The notes beneath the pieces were generated by a model. It was given only the letters and a program-made list of their open reading frames with translations. It had not been told where the DNA came from and made no database searches. From CAZEDU01 sp964511185 (GTDB lineage Bacteria > Myxococcota > Myxococcia > Myxococcales > Myxococcaceae): 49,818 nt of DNA. Every line of letters starts with the position of its first letter. Position 1 is the stretch's first letter. The position numbers and the translations under genes are program-made. Where the stretch lies: assembly GCA_964511185.1 (NCBI GenBank), contig CAZEDU010000025.1, positions 1 through 49,818 of the forward strand, written 5' to 3'. Shown here one piece after another: positions 32,116-40,091 of this stretch.

Positions 32116-33471
32116 TCAGGCGCTCTTCGCGCCGGAGCGCATCGACGCGAGCACCGACACTTCGTCGCGCCAGGGCTCGAAGTCCTGGAGCACCTCGTCC
32201 TGCTCCCCGCCGGGCGCGGCTCGCGCGAGCAGCTCATGCAGCCACGCGTACGTGCTGCGCGCGTCGTTCACCCTTCCTAAGTCGCTGTAGCTCAGCGCCA
32301 AGTAGAACGCGGCGGGCCACAGCATCGCGTCGAGCACCAGCGCGCCGCGCAGCGCGCGCACCGCGCCCTGCGCGTCCTTCACCCGGTGCAGCGCGATGCC
32401 GAGCAGCATCTGCGCCCGCGCGCTCAACGGGTCGGCCTCGATGACCCGCGTCAAAGAAGCAATCGCCTCCGTCAGCCGACCGGCCTCGAGGCACATGCGC
32501 GCGTTGGCGAGCTCCTTCGTGGTGACGTCCTCCAGCGACCGAAGGGCCGGCGCCGCCGGTGGCCGCGAGCCGCTCGGGGGCGGCAGCGGCGGCCGCGAGC
32601 TGACGCGGCCATTCGCCGAAGGCGCCGATGCGGCGGTCACCGGCCTTCGGTTGGGCTCGGGCGTCTTGTGGCCGTTCGCGTCGCCCACCGCGCTGCGCCG
32701 CCGGAGCGCCTTGCCCCCGCCCAGGGACACCAATGTCATGGCGGGCGGCGCCTCGATGACCACCTCGCTGCCGCCCAACAGCAGCCACCCCTTCTCGTGC
32801 AGCGCGCCGTCGAGCCGCTGCAGCGTCAGCGCGGCGACCTTCTGCGGAAAATAGATGAGCACGTTGCGGCAAATGATGACGTCCCAGCCGCGCCCGCTGG
32901 GGCTCTGCGGCGCGGGGTCCATCAGGCTGTGCCGCTGGAAGCGCACCGAGCCGCGCAGCGCGGGGCTCACCTCGAAGCGCTCGCCCACCTGCCGGAGCAG
33001 GTGGCTCATCGTCGCGGGCAGGTCGCGCACCGACCACTTGCCGTACCAACCCTGCTGCGCGTGCGCGAGCGCCTCGGAGTTGATGTCGGTCGCGAGCACG
33101 TTCACTTTGCGCTCGGCGCACGCGGCGAGCATCGCCACGGTGTACGCCTCTTCCCCCGTCGCGCACGCGGCCACCCAGACGTTCAACGCCTGCCCGCTCG
33201 GCCAGTGCGAGGCGAACAAGGACTGCAGCGCCGCCATCTGCGAGGGGTCTCGGTAGAACCAGGTGTACGTGACGGTGACGGCGTTGAGCAGCCGCTCGAC
33301 CTCGGGGTCGTCGGGGTTCTTCAGCCGCTCGCAGTAGTCCTGGATGGACCCGAGGCCGAGCGCGCGCAGCCGCTCGTTCACCGCCGCCTCGAACATGTCG
33401 ACGCGGCGGCCCCGGTCCAGCGCAATGCCGGCCCAACGCTCTATCTGCGCTCTGAGCAGCTCCAGGCTCAT
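32116..33471 (-). CDS. CheR-type methyltransferase with C-terminal TPR region (FrzF-like)
   Basis: This 451-residue protein methylates glutamates on chemoreceptors using S-adenosylmethionine. The N-terminal helical domain is followed by the SAM-binding core (VWVAACATGEEAYTVAML, LATDINSEAL, then WDVIICRNVLIYF). After a Ser/Pro linker (about 285-325) come three TPR-like helical pairs (LANARMCLEAGRLTEAIASL, RAQMLLGIALHRVKDAQGAV, AAFYLALSYSDLGRVNDA). CheR with TPRs is the architecture of Myxococcus FrzF. It is the last gene of a five-gene operon. No CheB methylesterase gene is present beside it. Confidence 0.92.
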   Translation of the reverse strand: MSLELLRAQIERWAGIALDRGRRVDMFEAAVNERLRALGLGSIQDYCERLKNPDDPEVERLLNAVTVTYTWFYRDPSQMAALQSLFASHWPSGQALNVWVAACATGEEAYTVAMLAACAERKVNVLATDINSEALAHAQQGWYGKWSVRDLPATMSHLLRQVGERFEVSPALRGSVRFQRHSLMDPAPQSPSGRGWDVIICRNVLIYFPQKVAALTLQRLDGALHEKGWLLLGGSEVVIEAPPAMTLVSLGGGKALRRRSAVGDANGHKTPEPNRRPVTAASAPSANGRVSSRPPLPPPSGSRPPAAPALRSLEDVTTKELANARMCLEAGRLTEAIASLTRVIEADPLSARAQMLLGIALHRVKDAQGAVRALRGALVLDAMLWPAAFYLALSYSDLGRVNDARSTYAWLHELLARAAPGGEQDEVLQDFEPWRDEVSVLASMRSGAKSA

Positions 33472-33494
33472 GTCGTCGTTCGCGTGGAGGTCGT

Positions 33495-35660
33495 TCAGGC
33501 GCCTTGAGGCAAGAAGCGACGAATCGAGTCGACCAGCAGGTTCTCTTCGAAGGCGGACTTCACCAAGTATGCATTCGCGCCCAACACCGACGCGCGCCGG
33601 CGGTCTTCGGTGCCGCCGCGCGTGGTGAGCATGATGACGGGCAGGTGCGGCCAGCGCTGCCGGATGCGCTCGAGCAGCTCGAAGCCGCCCATGATGGGCA
33701 TCTCGACGTCCGAGAGCACCAGGTCGGGCAGGTTGTTCTCGATGGCGGCGAGCGCCTCCTGTCCGCTCGAGGCGCGCTGCACGTCGAAGCCGGCGTCGGT
33801 GAGAATCTCGCTCACCACGTCGCCCACGGTGGGCGAGTCGTCGACGACGAGGATGAGCCGCCGCGCGCGGGCGCGGGCGATCTGCGCGGGCCGCGCCATC
33901 GCGCCCAGCTCCGCCAGGCGGATGAGCCCGTTGACGCCCAGCACCAGCACCAGCCGCCCGTCGTCGAGCGTGGCGCTGGCGGCGATGTGGCCGAAGCGCG
34001 AGACCAGCGCGTCCACCGGGCGCCGAATCAAGTCGAACTCGCCGACCAGCTCAGGGACCGCGAACGCCCAGCGGTGGTGGTTGCCTTGCACCACCACCGC
34101 GCGTCCGGAGCTCGACTTGCTGGACTCGCGCAGCACGTTCGCCAGGTTGCGCAGCGGGATCGGCTCGCCGCGAAAGCGGATCAGCTCGCGCCCGTCGGTG
34201 GTCTCCACCGGGTAGTCCTGCAGCGCGATGACCTCGACCGTCTGCGCGTTGGGCAGCGCGTAGAGCGAGCCACCGCACGCGGTCACCAGCGCGCGCTCCT
34301 TGCCGATGGTGGCGGGCACCACCAAGTCGAACCGGGTGCCGTGCCCCATGGTGCTCGTCACCGTCACCCGGCCACCGAGCGCGTCGACCCGCTCGCGCAC
34401 CACGTCGAGGCCGATGCCGCGGCCGGAGACGTCGTCGACCGTGGTGCGCGTGGAGAAGCCGGGCGCGAAGAGCAGGTGGTAGACCTCGTGCTCGGGCAGG
34501 CTCTGCGCGGCCTCGGGGCTCATGCGCAGCCGCTCGACCGCCGCGGCGCGCACCGAAGGCAGGTCGACGCCGCGCCCGTCGTCGGCGATGGAGAGAATCA
34601 CGTTGGGCGCCGCCGCGCGCGCCACCAGCTCGATGGTGCCTTCCGCCGTCTTGCCGCCGCGCTCGTTCGGCGTCTCGATGCCGTGGTCCACCGCGTTGCG
34701 GCTCAAGTGCAGGAGCGCCTCGCGCAAATCCTCCAGGATGCCGCGCTCCAGCTCGGCCCCTTCGCTCTTCACCACCACCTTCACCTTCTTGCCCTGCCGC
34801 TGCGCGAGCTCGCGAATGTAGGGCGCCAGCTCGTCCTCGAGCGTCGGCCCGACCGGGACGAGCAGGAGCGACCAGGCCGCCGAGGCCAGCTCGTCGAGCT
34901 TGGTGCTGCAGCGGTCGGCGCCTTCGTTGAGCGAAGACCGCCGCGCGAGCTGCTCGGTCGACTCGCTCTCGTGCACCGGCTGCGCGGTCAGCTCGCGCAG
35001 CTGGGTGGTCAGCACCCGGAAGTGGCCGACGAAGTCCATCAGCTGCGCGCACAAGGCGTCGATGTGCTCGGCGCGGATCTGCAGCCAGCGCTGGTGTCCC
35101 GGCGTGGCCGGGGCGCCGCGCGGCACCCGCACGGTCTGGCCGGCGTTGGTCTTGTGGGTCGGCGCGCCGTCCTCGTCGTCGAGCTGCGGCGGCGCCGAGG
35201 CGCGCTTGAGCGCGGCGGCGGCCTCGTCGGGCGCGGCGCCGGTCTGCAGCCGCGCGGGCGCCGAGGCGGAGTCCTGCAGCTCGGGCACCGCCTCCTGCAG
35301 CATGTCGCGCACGGTGACGAGCGACTGCTGCGCGTCCGACTCGGGCGCCACGTCCGCGCGAATCGCGGTGTCGACCGCCGAGAGCGCGCCGCGCAGCATC
35401 GCCACCGCGGGCGTTAGGTCGTCCTCTGGCCTGAGGCGCAGCAGCACCTCTTCGGCCAGGTGGGCGATCTCGCTCACCGCGACCAGCCCGATGACCGACG
35501 AGTCCCCCTTCAGGGTGTGGAGCTCGCGGCCCAAGTCCCGCAGCGAAGCTTCGGTGCGCTGGCCCTCCTCGAGCGCGGCCAGCCCATTCAAGAGCTTGCG
35601 AATTCGTTCCTGTGCTCGGCCGCGATAGCGCTCTCGGAGCGCTTGCTGCCGAGAGCTCAC
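33495..35660 (-). CDS. Hybrid CheA histidine kinase with C-terminal receiver (FrzE-like)
   Basis: This 721-residue protein has a GTG start overlapping the MCP stop. The Hpt domain carries the phospho-accepting His48 (ELHTLKGDS). After a linker come the dimerisation helices and the ATPase domain (ALLHLSRNAVDHGIE, SIADDGRGVDL, GRGIGLDVVRERV). A CheW-like domain follows (VTACGGSLYALPNAQTVEVI), and the last 120 residues are a CheY-like receiver (LILVVDDSPTVGDVV, LVLSDVEMP, YLVKSAFEEN). No P2 domain is evident. A CheA-CheY fusion is the architecture of FrzE. The attached receiver may act as output or phosphate sink. Confidence 0.94.
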   Translation of the reverse strand: MSSRQQALRERYRGRAQERIRKLLNGLAALEEGQRTEASLRDLGRELHTLKGDSSVIGLVAVSEIAHLAEEVLLRLRPEDDLTPAVAMLRGALSAVDTAIRADVAPESDAQQSLVTVRDMLQEAVPELQDSASAPARLQTGAAPDEAAAALKRASAPPQLDDEDGAPTHKTNAGQTVRVPRGAPATPGHQRWLQIRAEHIDALCAQLMDFVGHFRVLTTQLRELTAQPVHESESTEQLARRSSLNEGADRCSTKLDELASAAWSLLLVPVGPTLEDELAPYIRELAQRQGKKVKVVVKSEGAELERGILEDLREALLHLSRNAVDHGIETPNERGGKTAEGTIELVARAAAPNVILSIADDGRGVDLPSVRAAAVERLRMSPEAAQSLPEHEVYHLLFAPGFSTRTTVDDVSGRGIGLDVVRERVDALGGRVTVTSTMGHGTRFDLVVPATIGKERALVTACGGSLYALPNAQTVEVIALQDYPVETTDGRELIRFRGEPIPLRNLANVLRESSKSSSGRAVVVQGNHHRWAFAVPELVGEFDLIRRPVDALVSRFGHIAASATLDDGRLVLVLGVNGLIRLAELGAMARPAQIARARARRLILVVDDSPTVGDVVSEILTDAGFDVQRASSGQEALAAIENNLPDLVLSDVEMPIMGGFELLERIRQRWPHLPVIMLTTRGGTEDRRRASVLGANAYLVKSAFEENLLVDSIRRFLPQGA

Positions 35661-36712
35661 GCCTGCGCCCTCGCGTCCAGGTGGAACTGCTTGACGATGT
35701 TGAGCAGCGACTGCGCCTGGTTCTTGAGCGCCTCGGCGGCGGAGAGGGTCTGCCGCGACGCCGAGACGGTCTGGCCGATCACGGTGGAGATCTCCTTCAT
35801 GCTCTGCGCCACCTGCTCGGTCGACGAGCGCTGCTGATCCGTCACGCGGCTGATCTGCCGGGCCGACTCGGTGGTGCTCTCGGCGAGCTTGCGGGCCTCC
35901 TCGGTGACCATCACCGTCGACGAGCCGGAGCCGCGCACGTCGGTCACCAGCGCCTTCACGTTGTGCACCGACGCGGTCACGCGCTCGGCCAGCCGCCGCA
36001 TCTCGCTCGCCACCAGGGAGAAGCCGCGGCCCGCCTCGCCGGCGCGCATGCCCTCGAGCGACGCGTTGAGCGCCAACAGGTCGCTGCGGTCGGCGATGTC
36101 GCGGATCACCTCGAGGATCTCCGACATGCGCCCGGTGTGGTTGCTCAGCTCGGCGATCTTCTTGGTGATGACCTCGGAGGTGTCCTTGGTGCGCTCGGCG
36201 TTGGCGAGCACGCTGGTGGCGGTCTCCGCGATGTGCGCGGCGGCCTCGAGCAGCGACATGGTGGTCGCCGACACCTCCTCGACGGCGGCGGCCTGCTGCT
36301 GGGCGGCGGCTTCCTGCTCCTGCGCGGCGGCGCAGATCTCCGACGCGGCCGCGGCGAGGCTCTGCGCGGACGACTGCATCAACCCGGGGAACTCGCGCAG
36401 CCACATGATGAACTGATCCAACGAGCGGGCCAGCTCACCGAGCTCGTCGTCGTCGTCGGTCTTGAACTTCTGCGTCAGGTCGCCGCGCTGAATGATGCCG
36501 TCGGCGGTCTCCACGAAGGAGCGAATGCGGCGCACCGCCTGCCACTGGCTCCAGAAGATCAGCGCGGTCACTCCCAGGCCGAGCACCCCCGCCGAGAGAC
36601 GAACGGTGCCGGCCCAGGCCGCCTCACTGGTGGCCGTCGCGGCGAGCGCGCCGAAGCAGACGACCAGAAGCACGCAGAGGAAAAACGTCTTGCTCATGAT
36701 GGACAATCGCAC
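35657..36712 (-). CDS. Methyl-accepting chemotaxis protein without a large sensor domain
   Basis: This 351-residue protein has two N-terminal membrane helices (about 7-28 and 34-56) separated by only a few residues, so there is no periplasmic ligand-binding domain. A HAMP-like stretch follows (VETADGIIQRGDLTQKFKTDD), then the long coiled-coil signalling domain with the hairpin tip DRSDLLALNASLEGMRAGEA. I chose GTG 36712 because GGGAGGGG lies just upstream; the internal ATG at 36697 has no ribosome site. Input probably comes through the membrane, the cytoplasm or a partner. It overlaps cheA by four bases. Confidence 0.92.
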   Translation of the reverse strand: MRLSIMSKTFFLCVLLVVCFGALAATATSEAAWAGTVRLSAGVLGLGVTALIFWSQWQAVRRIRSFVETADGIIQRGDLTQKFKTDDDDELGELARSLDQFIMWLREFPGLMQSSAQSLAAAASEICAAAQEQEAAAQQQAAAVEEVSATTMSLLEAAAHIAETATSVLANAERTKDTSEVITKKIAELSNHTGRMSEILEVIRDIADRSDLLALNASLEGMRAGEAGRGFSLVASEMRRLAERVTASVHNVKALVTDVRGSGSSTVMVTEEARKLAESTTESARQISRVTDQQRSSTEQVAQSMKEISTVIGQTVSASRQTLSAAEALKNQAQSLLNIVKQFHLDARAQA

Positions 36713-36733
36713 GCACCCCTCCCAAGAAAGGCA

Positions 36734-37168
36734 TCAACTCGAAGACTCCTCGGCTCGCCGCGCCTCGACCGCGCTCGCCAGCTCCGGCAAGGCGAGGACG
36801 AAGATGCGCAGCGGCCCGTCTGCGCCGAGGACAATGGACTGCACCTTCTTTCGAAACGACGGCACCGTCACCCACTCGGGCAAGGGCGCCAGCTGCTCGG
36901 CGGCGAAGCGCTCCAGCTCGACCGGGCTCGCCGCGCGAATCGGCAGCTGGCCGCCCGGCGCTTCGAGCACGAGCACGCGCGCGTCGTTCGAGGCGACGTC
37001 GGCGCCGACGTTCAAGTAGCCGCAGATGTCGAAGGGCGGCTCGCCCGTCCACTCCGACTCGAGCACGATGCGCTTGACGCGCTCGGCGGGGAGCGCCCAG
37101 TGAAAGGCCGGCGAGCGCACCACCAGGTACTGATCCGCCGCCGACCAGGCGTCGCGCGCGGGCTGCAT
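36734..37168 (-). CDS. CheW-like coupling protein, second copy
   Basis: This 144-residue protein has the CheW-like beta fold (QYLVVRSPAFHWALPAERVKRIV, then LNVGADVASNDARVLVLEAP). It is more divergent than the first copy, and its C-terminal part (VPSFRKKVQSIVLGADGPLRIFVL) keeps the last strands. It overlaps the upstream cheW by one base and precedes the MCP gene by 21 bases. By order it corresponds to FrzB, a CheW-like protein in Myxococcus. It could link the receptor to CheA, or bring in another input. Confidence 0.82.
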   Translation of the reverse strand: MQPARDAWSAADQYLVVRSPAFHWALPAERVKRIVLESEWTGEPPFDICGYLNVGADVASNDARVLVLEAPGGQLPIRAASPVELERFAAEQLAPLPEWVTVPSFRKKVQSIVLGADGPLRIFVLALPELASAVEARRAEESSS

Positions 37169-37605
37169 CAGGCCGCCCCCGCCTGCGACTCGTGGGAGAT
37201 CTCCCGCACCAGCTCAGCGACGTCGAGCACGGGGATCAGCCGCCCTTCGAGCTCGACCTCGGCGGAGGAGAAGCGCTTGCCCAGCAGCCGCGGCGGGCGC
37301 AGCGCTTCTTCCTCGACGTCGTGCACCTCGCGGACCACGTCCGCGGGCACGGCGAAGGTGGCCGGCCCCAGGCGGATCACCACCGTGCGCTCGCGCGTCA
37401 CCGACGGATCCGCTGGCTGATCCGCCAAGCCGGCGAGGTCGACCAGCGCGATGGCGCGCCCTTGCCACGAGATGACGCCGGGCGACCGCGCCGACGCGCC
37501 GGGAATTGGAACCCAGCTGCGCTTGCCGAGCACCTCGACGACGAGCGGCGCATCGAGCGCGTACCAGCTGTTCTGGACACAAACGGGGAGCAGAGGTCGG
37601 TTCAT
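37168..37605 (-). CDS. CheW-like coupling protein, first gene of the chemosensory operon
   Basis: This 145-residue protein has the typical CheW features (VVEVLGKRSWVPIPGA, GVISWQGRAIALVDLAGL, FAVPADVVREVHDV, LEGRLIPVLDVAELV). It bridges chemoreceptor and CheA. It starts the operon CheW-CheW-MCP-CheA/Y-CheR. Its stop overlaps the next start (ATGA). The promoter is probably in the 204-base region shared with the divergent PATAN-domain gene. Confidence 0.9.
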   Translation of the reverse strand: MNRPLLPVCVQNSWYALDAPLVVEVLGKRSWVPIPGASARSPGVISWQGRAIALVDLAGLADQPADPSVTRERTVVIRLGPATFAVPADVVREVHDVEEEALRPPRLLGKRFSSAEVELEGRLIPVLDVAELVREISHESQAGAA

Positions 37606-37809
37606 CGCTGGAGTCCCCCATGGAAGCGAAAGGCGGCGCCGCTCGCTCTTGCAGGACTTTACCTGTCCCCGTCATTTTCGAGGAAAACGTGCTTCGTGCC
37701 AGCCTGCGATTCTTGGGGCGGAACGGCGCCAATGTGGGCGGGCGGCGGCGCGTTTGGCGTGAACGACGTGTTGATACACCTGTGTTGAAGTGGAAGAACG
37801 CGAGCCGCC

Positions 37810-39339
37810 TTGTTCCCTTCCGCCAGAGAAGTCCTCAAAGCCCGTGAAGGCGCGCTCGCTGAGCAGCCCCTGCCGCGTCTGCTCCACGCGCTCACGCTCG
37901 AAGAGCGCACCTGCGTGCTCGAGCTGAAGCTCCGGCAGCTCGAGAAGCGCGTGCTCATCGAAGAGGGCGTGCCGGTCGGGCTCACCTCGAACCTCTTGCA
38001 CGAAACGCTCGGGAAGTTCCTCGTCGAGCGCAAGAAGCTCACCGAAGAGCAGTACCAGCAGGTGCTCACCGCGAGCGTCACCACCGGTCAGCAGTACGGC
38101 GCGGTGCTGGTGCAGCAGGGCCTCATCACGCCGTTCGAGCTGTACAAGCAGCTGCAAGCGAACCTGGGCCACGCGCTGCTCGACTGTTTCCGCTGGACCG
38201 ACGCGAGGTACCGGCTGGTGCCGGAGGCGCCCGCCGCGCAGAGCCCGATTCGGCTCAACCCGCGGCAGCTCATCTTCACCGGCATCACGACCTCGCTCCC
38301 CTTCGACGTGGTCGCCAGCGAGCTCGAGCTCGGGCAAGGCCAGCGGCTCGCGTGGACCCAGGGCGCCGCGCAGGCCGCGGAGGAGCTGAAGCTCTCGCCG
38401 AAGGACACGCGGCTGTTTCAGCTCTTGAAGGGCCGCCCGGGCTTCGCGGAGCTGATCGCCAAGAGCGGCCTCGAGCTGGAGCCGGCGATGCGCCGCATCT
38501 ACGCGTTCGCGGTCCTGGGGCTCATCGACTTGGCCGAGAAGGTGCCGGAGGTGTCGGCGCCGCCGCCCGCCGCGGTCAGCGCGCCCGCTCCCGCGCCGCC
38601 GCCGCCCGCACCGCCGGCGGGCGTCCCCTTCGCCGACGAAGACGAGGCGCTCAAGAACGCGCTCGCCACCGAGTTCCTCGAGCACCGCCGCAAGGACCCG
38701 TTCGACCTGCTCGGCGTCCGCGAAGACGCCCCGGCCGCGCTGGTCCGCAAGGCCTTCCTCGCCAAGGCGGAGCAGTTCGCGCCGCTCCAGTTTCGTTCGG
38801 CCGAGCTGAAGGAGCGCGCGGAGGCGCTGCTGCTCGCCTACGCCCGCGCCTACGGCGCGCTGACCGAGCCGGATCAGCTCGAGCTGCACCGCAAGCGCCG
38901 GCAGCTCGCCAAGCAGGCCGCGACCGCTCCGAAGAAGGATCCGACCGAGCACTTCCGCATCCGCACCGACTTGCTCGACGCCACCAGCCAGTTCGCCGAA
39001 GGCCAGCGCCGCCTGGAGGCGGGCGTCTTCCGCGCCGCCATCGACTACTTTCAGTACGCGTTCGAGATCGAGCCGAAGGCCAAGTACCGCGCGTACCTCG
39101 CGTGGGCGCGCTACCAGTTCAACCCCGCCGCGCACGCCAAGCTGGCGCTGCACGAGCTGCAGGAGGCGGCGAAGAGCGAGCCGGGCTGCGAGGAGGCGTG
39201 GGCGTTCGCCGGAGACATTCAGCGCGCCACCGGTCAGCACCAGGCCGCGGAGGAGAGCTATCGCCGCGCGTTCAAGCTGAACCCGAACCAGCGCCGGTAC
39301 CCCGAAGCCATCAAAGAGCTGACCAAGACGCGCAAGTGA
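37810..39339 (+). CDS. PATAN/DUF4388, J-like and TPR domain protein
   Basis: This 509-residue cytoplasmic protein has a TTG start, with no better alternative in frame. Residues about 10-145 form a PATAN/DUF4388-type domain (LAEQPLPRLLHALTLEE, LGKFLVERKKLTEEQY). A Pro/Ala linker (about 253-275) is followed by a J-like domain (DPFDLLGVREDAPAALVRKAF) in which the HPD tripeptide needed to stimulate Hsp70 is missing. TPR-like helices end the chain (QRRLEAGVFRAAIDYFQYAFEI). It is divergent from the Frz-like operon. PATAN domains occur with response regulators and motility GTPases, so a polarity or motility role is plausible but inferred. Confidence 0.85.
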   Translation: MFPSAREVLKAREGALAEQPLPRLLHALTLEERTCVLELKLRQLEKRVLIEEGVPVGLTSNLLHETLGKFLVERKKLTEEQYQQVLTASVTTGQQYGAVLVQQGLITPFELYKQLQANLGHALLDCFRWTDARYRLVPEAPAAQSPIRLNPRQLIFTGITTSLPFDVVASELELGQGQRLAWTQGAAQAAEELKLSPKDTRLFQLLKGRPGFAELIAKSGLELEPAMRRIYAFAVLGLIDLAEKVPEVSAPPPAAVSAPAPAPPPPAPPAGVPFADEDEALKNALATEFLEHRRKDPFDLLGVREDAPAALVRKAFLAKAEQFAPLQFRSAELKERAEALLLAYARAYGALTEPDQLELHRKRRQLAKQAATAPKKDPTEHFRIRTDLLDATSQFAEGQRRLEAGVFRAAIDYFQYAFEIEPKAKYRAYLAWARYQFNPAAHAKLALHELQEAAKSEPGCEEAWAFAGDIQRATGQHQAAEESYRRAFKLNPNQRRYPEAIKELTKTRK

Positions 39340-39367
39340 GCGGGGCGTGGGTCGGCCCCGAAGGTGC

Positions 39368-39796
39368 TCACCGGAGCGGGTCGACGAGCTTCAGCCCTGG
39401 AAGGGTGGCGAATTGCGCGTCATGGCTCCAGATTTCGTGCGCGCCGTTGTCGAACGCGGTGAGCGCAATCTGAAGGTCGAAGACTCGAACGCCGGTGATT
39501 TTGAGGTCGACGGCGGCCTGCATCAGCCGCTCACCGAACAGCGGCCCCGGGGACCAGACGAAGAGCCCCGACTCCACCAACGCTGAGATGAACTCGGACG
39601 CTTGACGTGCGGTGGACGGCTTTCCGGTCGAGGCCGGATGCGTGACGATGCTCCAGAACTCCGAGAGGGTCGGGAGCGTGATTCCGCAACCGAGCCCGCT
39701 GTTCAAGGCGGCCTCGATGGCCCGTTTGGCCGACGGGTGCTGAGGGGTCCCCGCTCGGTGGGCATAGATGAGCAGGTTGGTGTCGAGCGCAATCAT
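39368..39796 (-). CDS. PIN-domain toxin, VapC type
   Basis: This 142-residue protein is a PIN-domain RNase. The N-terminal MIALDTNLLIYAHR carries the first catalytic aspartate, ITLPTLSEFW a conserved glutamate, and VFDLQIALTAFDNGAHEIWSHDAQF the last acidic residues. VapC toxins cut specific RNAs, often tRNAs, to stop translation. The ATG overlaps the antitoxin stop, so the two are made together. The longer open frame to 39880 is antitoxin sequence in another frame. Confidence 0.92.
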   Translation of the reverse strand: MIALDTNLLIYAHRAGTPQHPSAKRAIEAALNSGLGCGITLPTLSEFWSIVTHPASTGKPSTARQASEFISALVESGLFVWSPGPLFGERLMQAAVDLKITGVRVFDLQIALTAFDNGAHEIWSHDAQFATLPGLKLVDPLR

Positions 39797-40035
39797 TGGC
39801 CGCGCCGTAGCCGCTCGTGCATCGCTTGACGACTGGAAAGGTCCAAGCCGGGCGGCACCCCGCCGGGAGCGGTCACCCAACGGACCGTCTTCCGCTTGCG
39901 CGGTCGCCCGCGCGGCTGGCTCAAGCGTAGGCGAAGCCCCTCTTCAATCAGCTCTCGGAGAGGACGATGCTCCTCGACGGCGCGCTTCTTCGCTTCGACG
40001 AGCAGCTCGGTGGGCAGATCCAGTGTGGTGCGCAT
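39793..40035 (-). CDS. Antitoxin, VapB type
   Basis: This 80-residue protein begins MRTTLDLPTELLVEAKKRAVEEHRPLRELIEEGL, the ribbon-helix-helix N terminus typical of VapB antitoxins that bind their own promoter. The basic C-terminal half (RGRPRKRKTVRW) would wrap the toxin. I chose ATG 40035; an ATG at 40047 would add four residues. It overlaps the toxin gene by four bases. An AT-rich repeat directly upstream is a likely operator. Confidence 0.88.
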   Translation of the reverse strand: MRTTLDLPTELLVEAKKRAVEEHRPLRELIEEGLRLRLSQPRGRPRKRKTVRWVTAPGGVPPGLDLSSRQAMHERLRRGQ

Positions 40036-40063
40036 GCATAAAAGCATAAAAACATCTCTATGC
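40036..40063 (-). promoter_or_regulatory. AT-rich tandem repeat, probable VapB operator/promoter
   Basis: GCATAAAA occurs twice in tandem (40036-40043 and 40044-40051), followed by AACATCTCTATGC. The stretch is far more AT-rich than its surroundings and lies directly upstream of the antitoxin start. Ribbon-helix-helix antitoxins bind such short repeats to repress their own operon. ATG 40047 lies inside it, which favours ATG 40035 as the start. Confidence 0.45.
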
Positions 40064-40091
40064 CTGCGCAACCCAAGGGCTCGGCCGCCCG

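Noticed and set aside
33504..35417. Long plus-strand open frame across the CheA hybrid
   Set aside because: The minus strand encodes every CheA and receiver motif. The plus-strand translation is His/Arg/Gly-rich with no domains.
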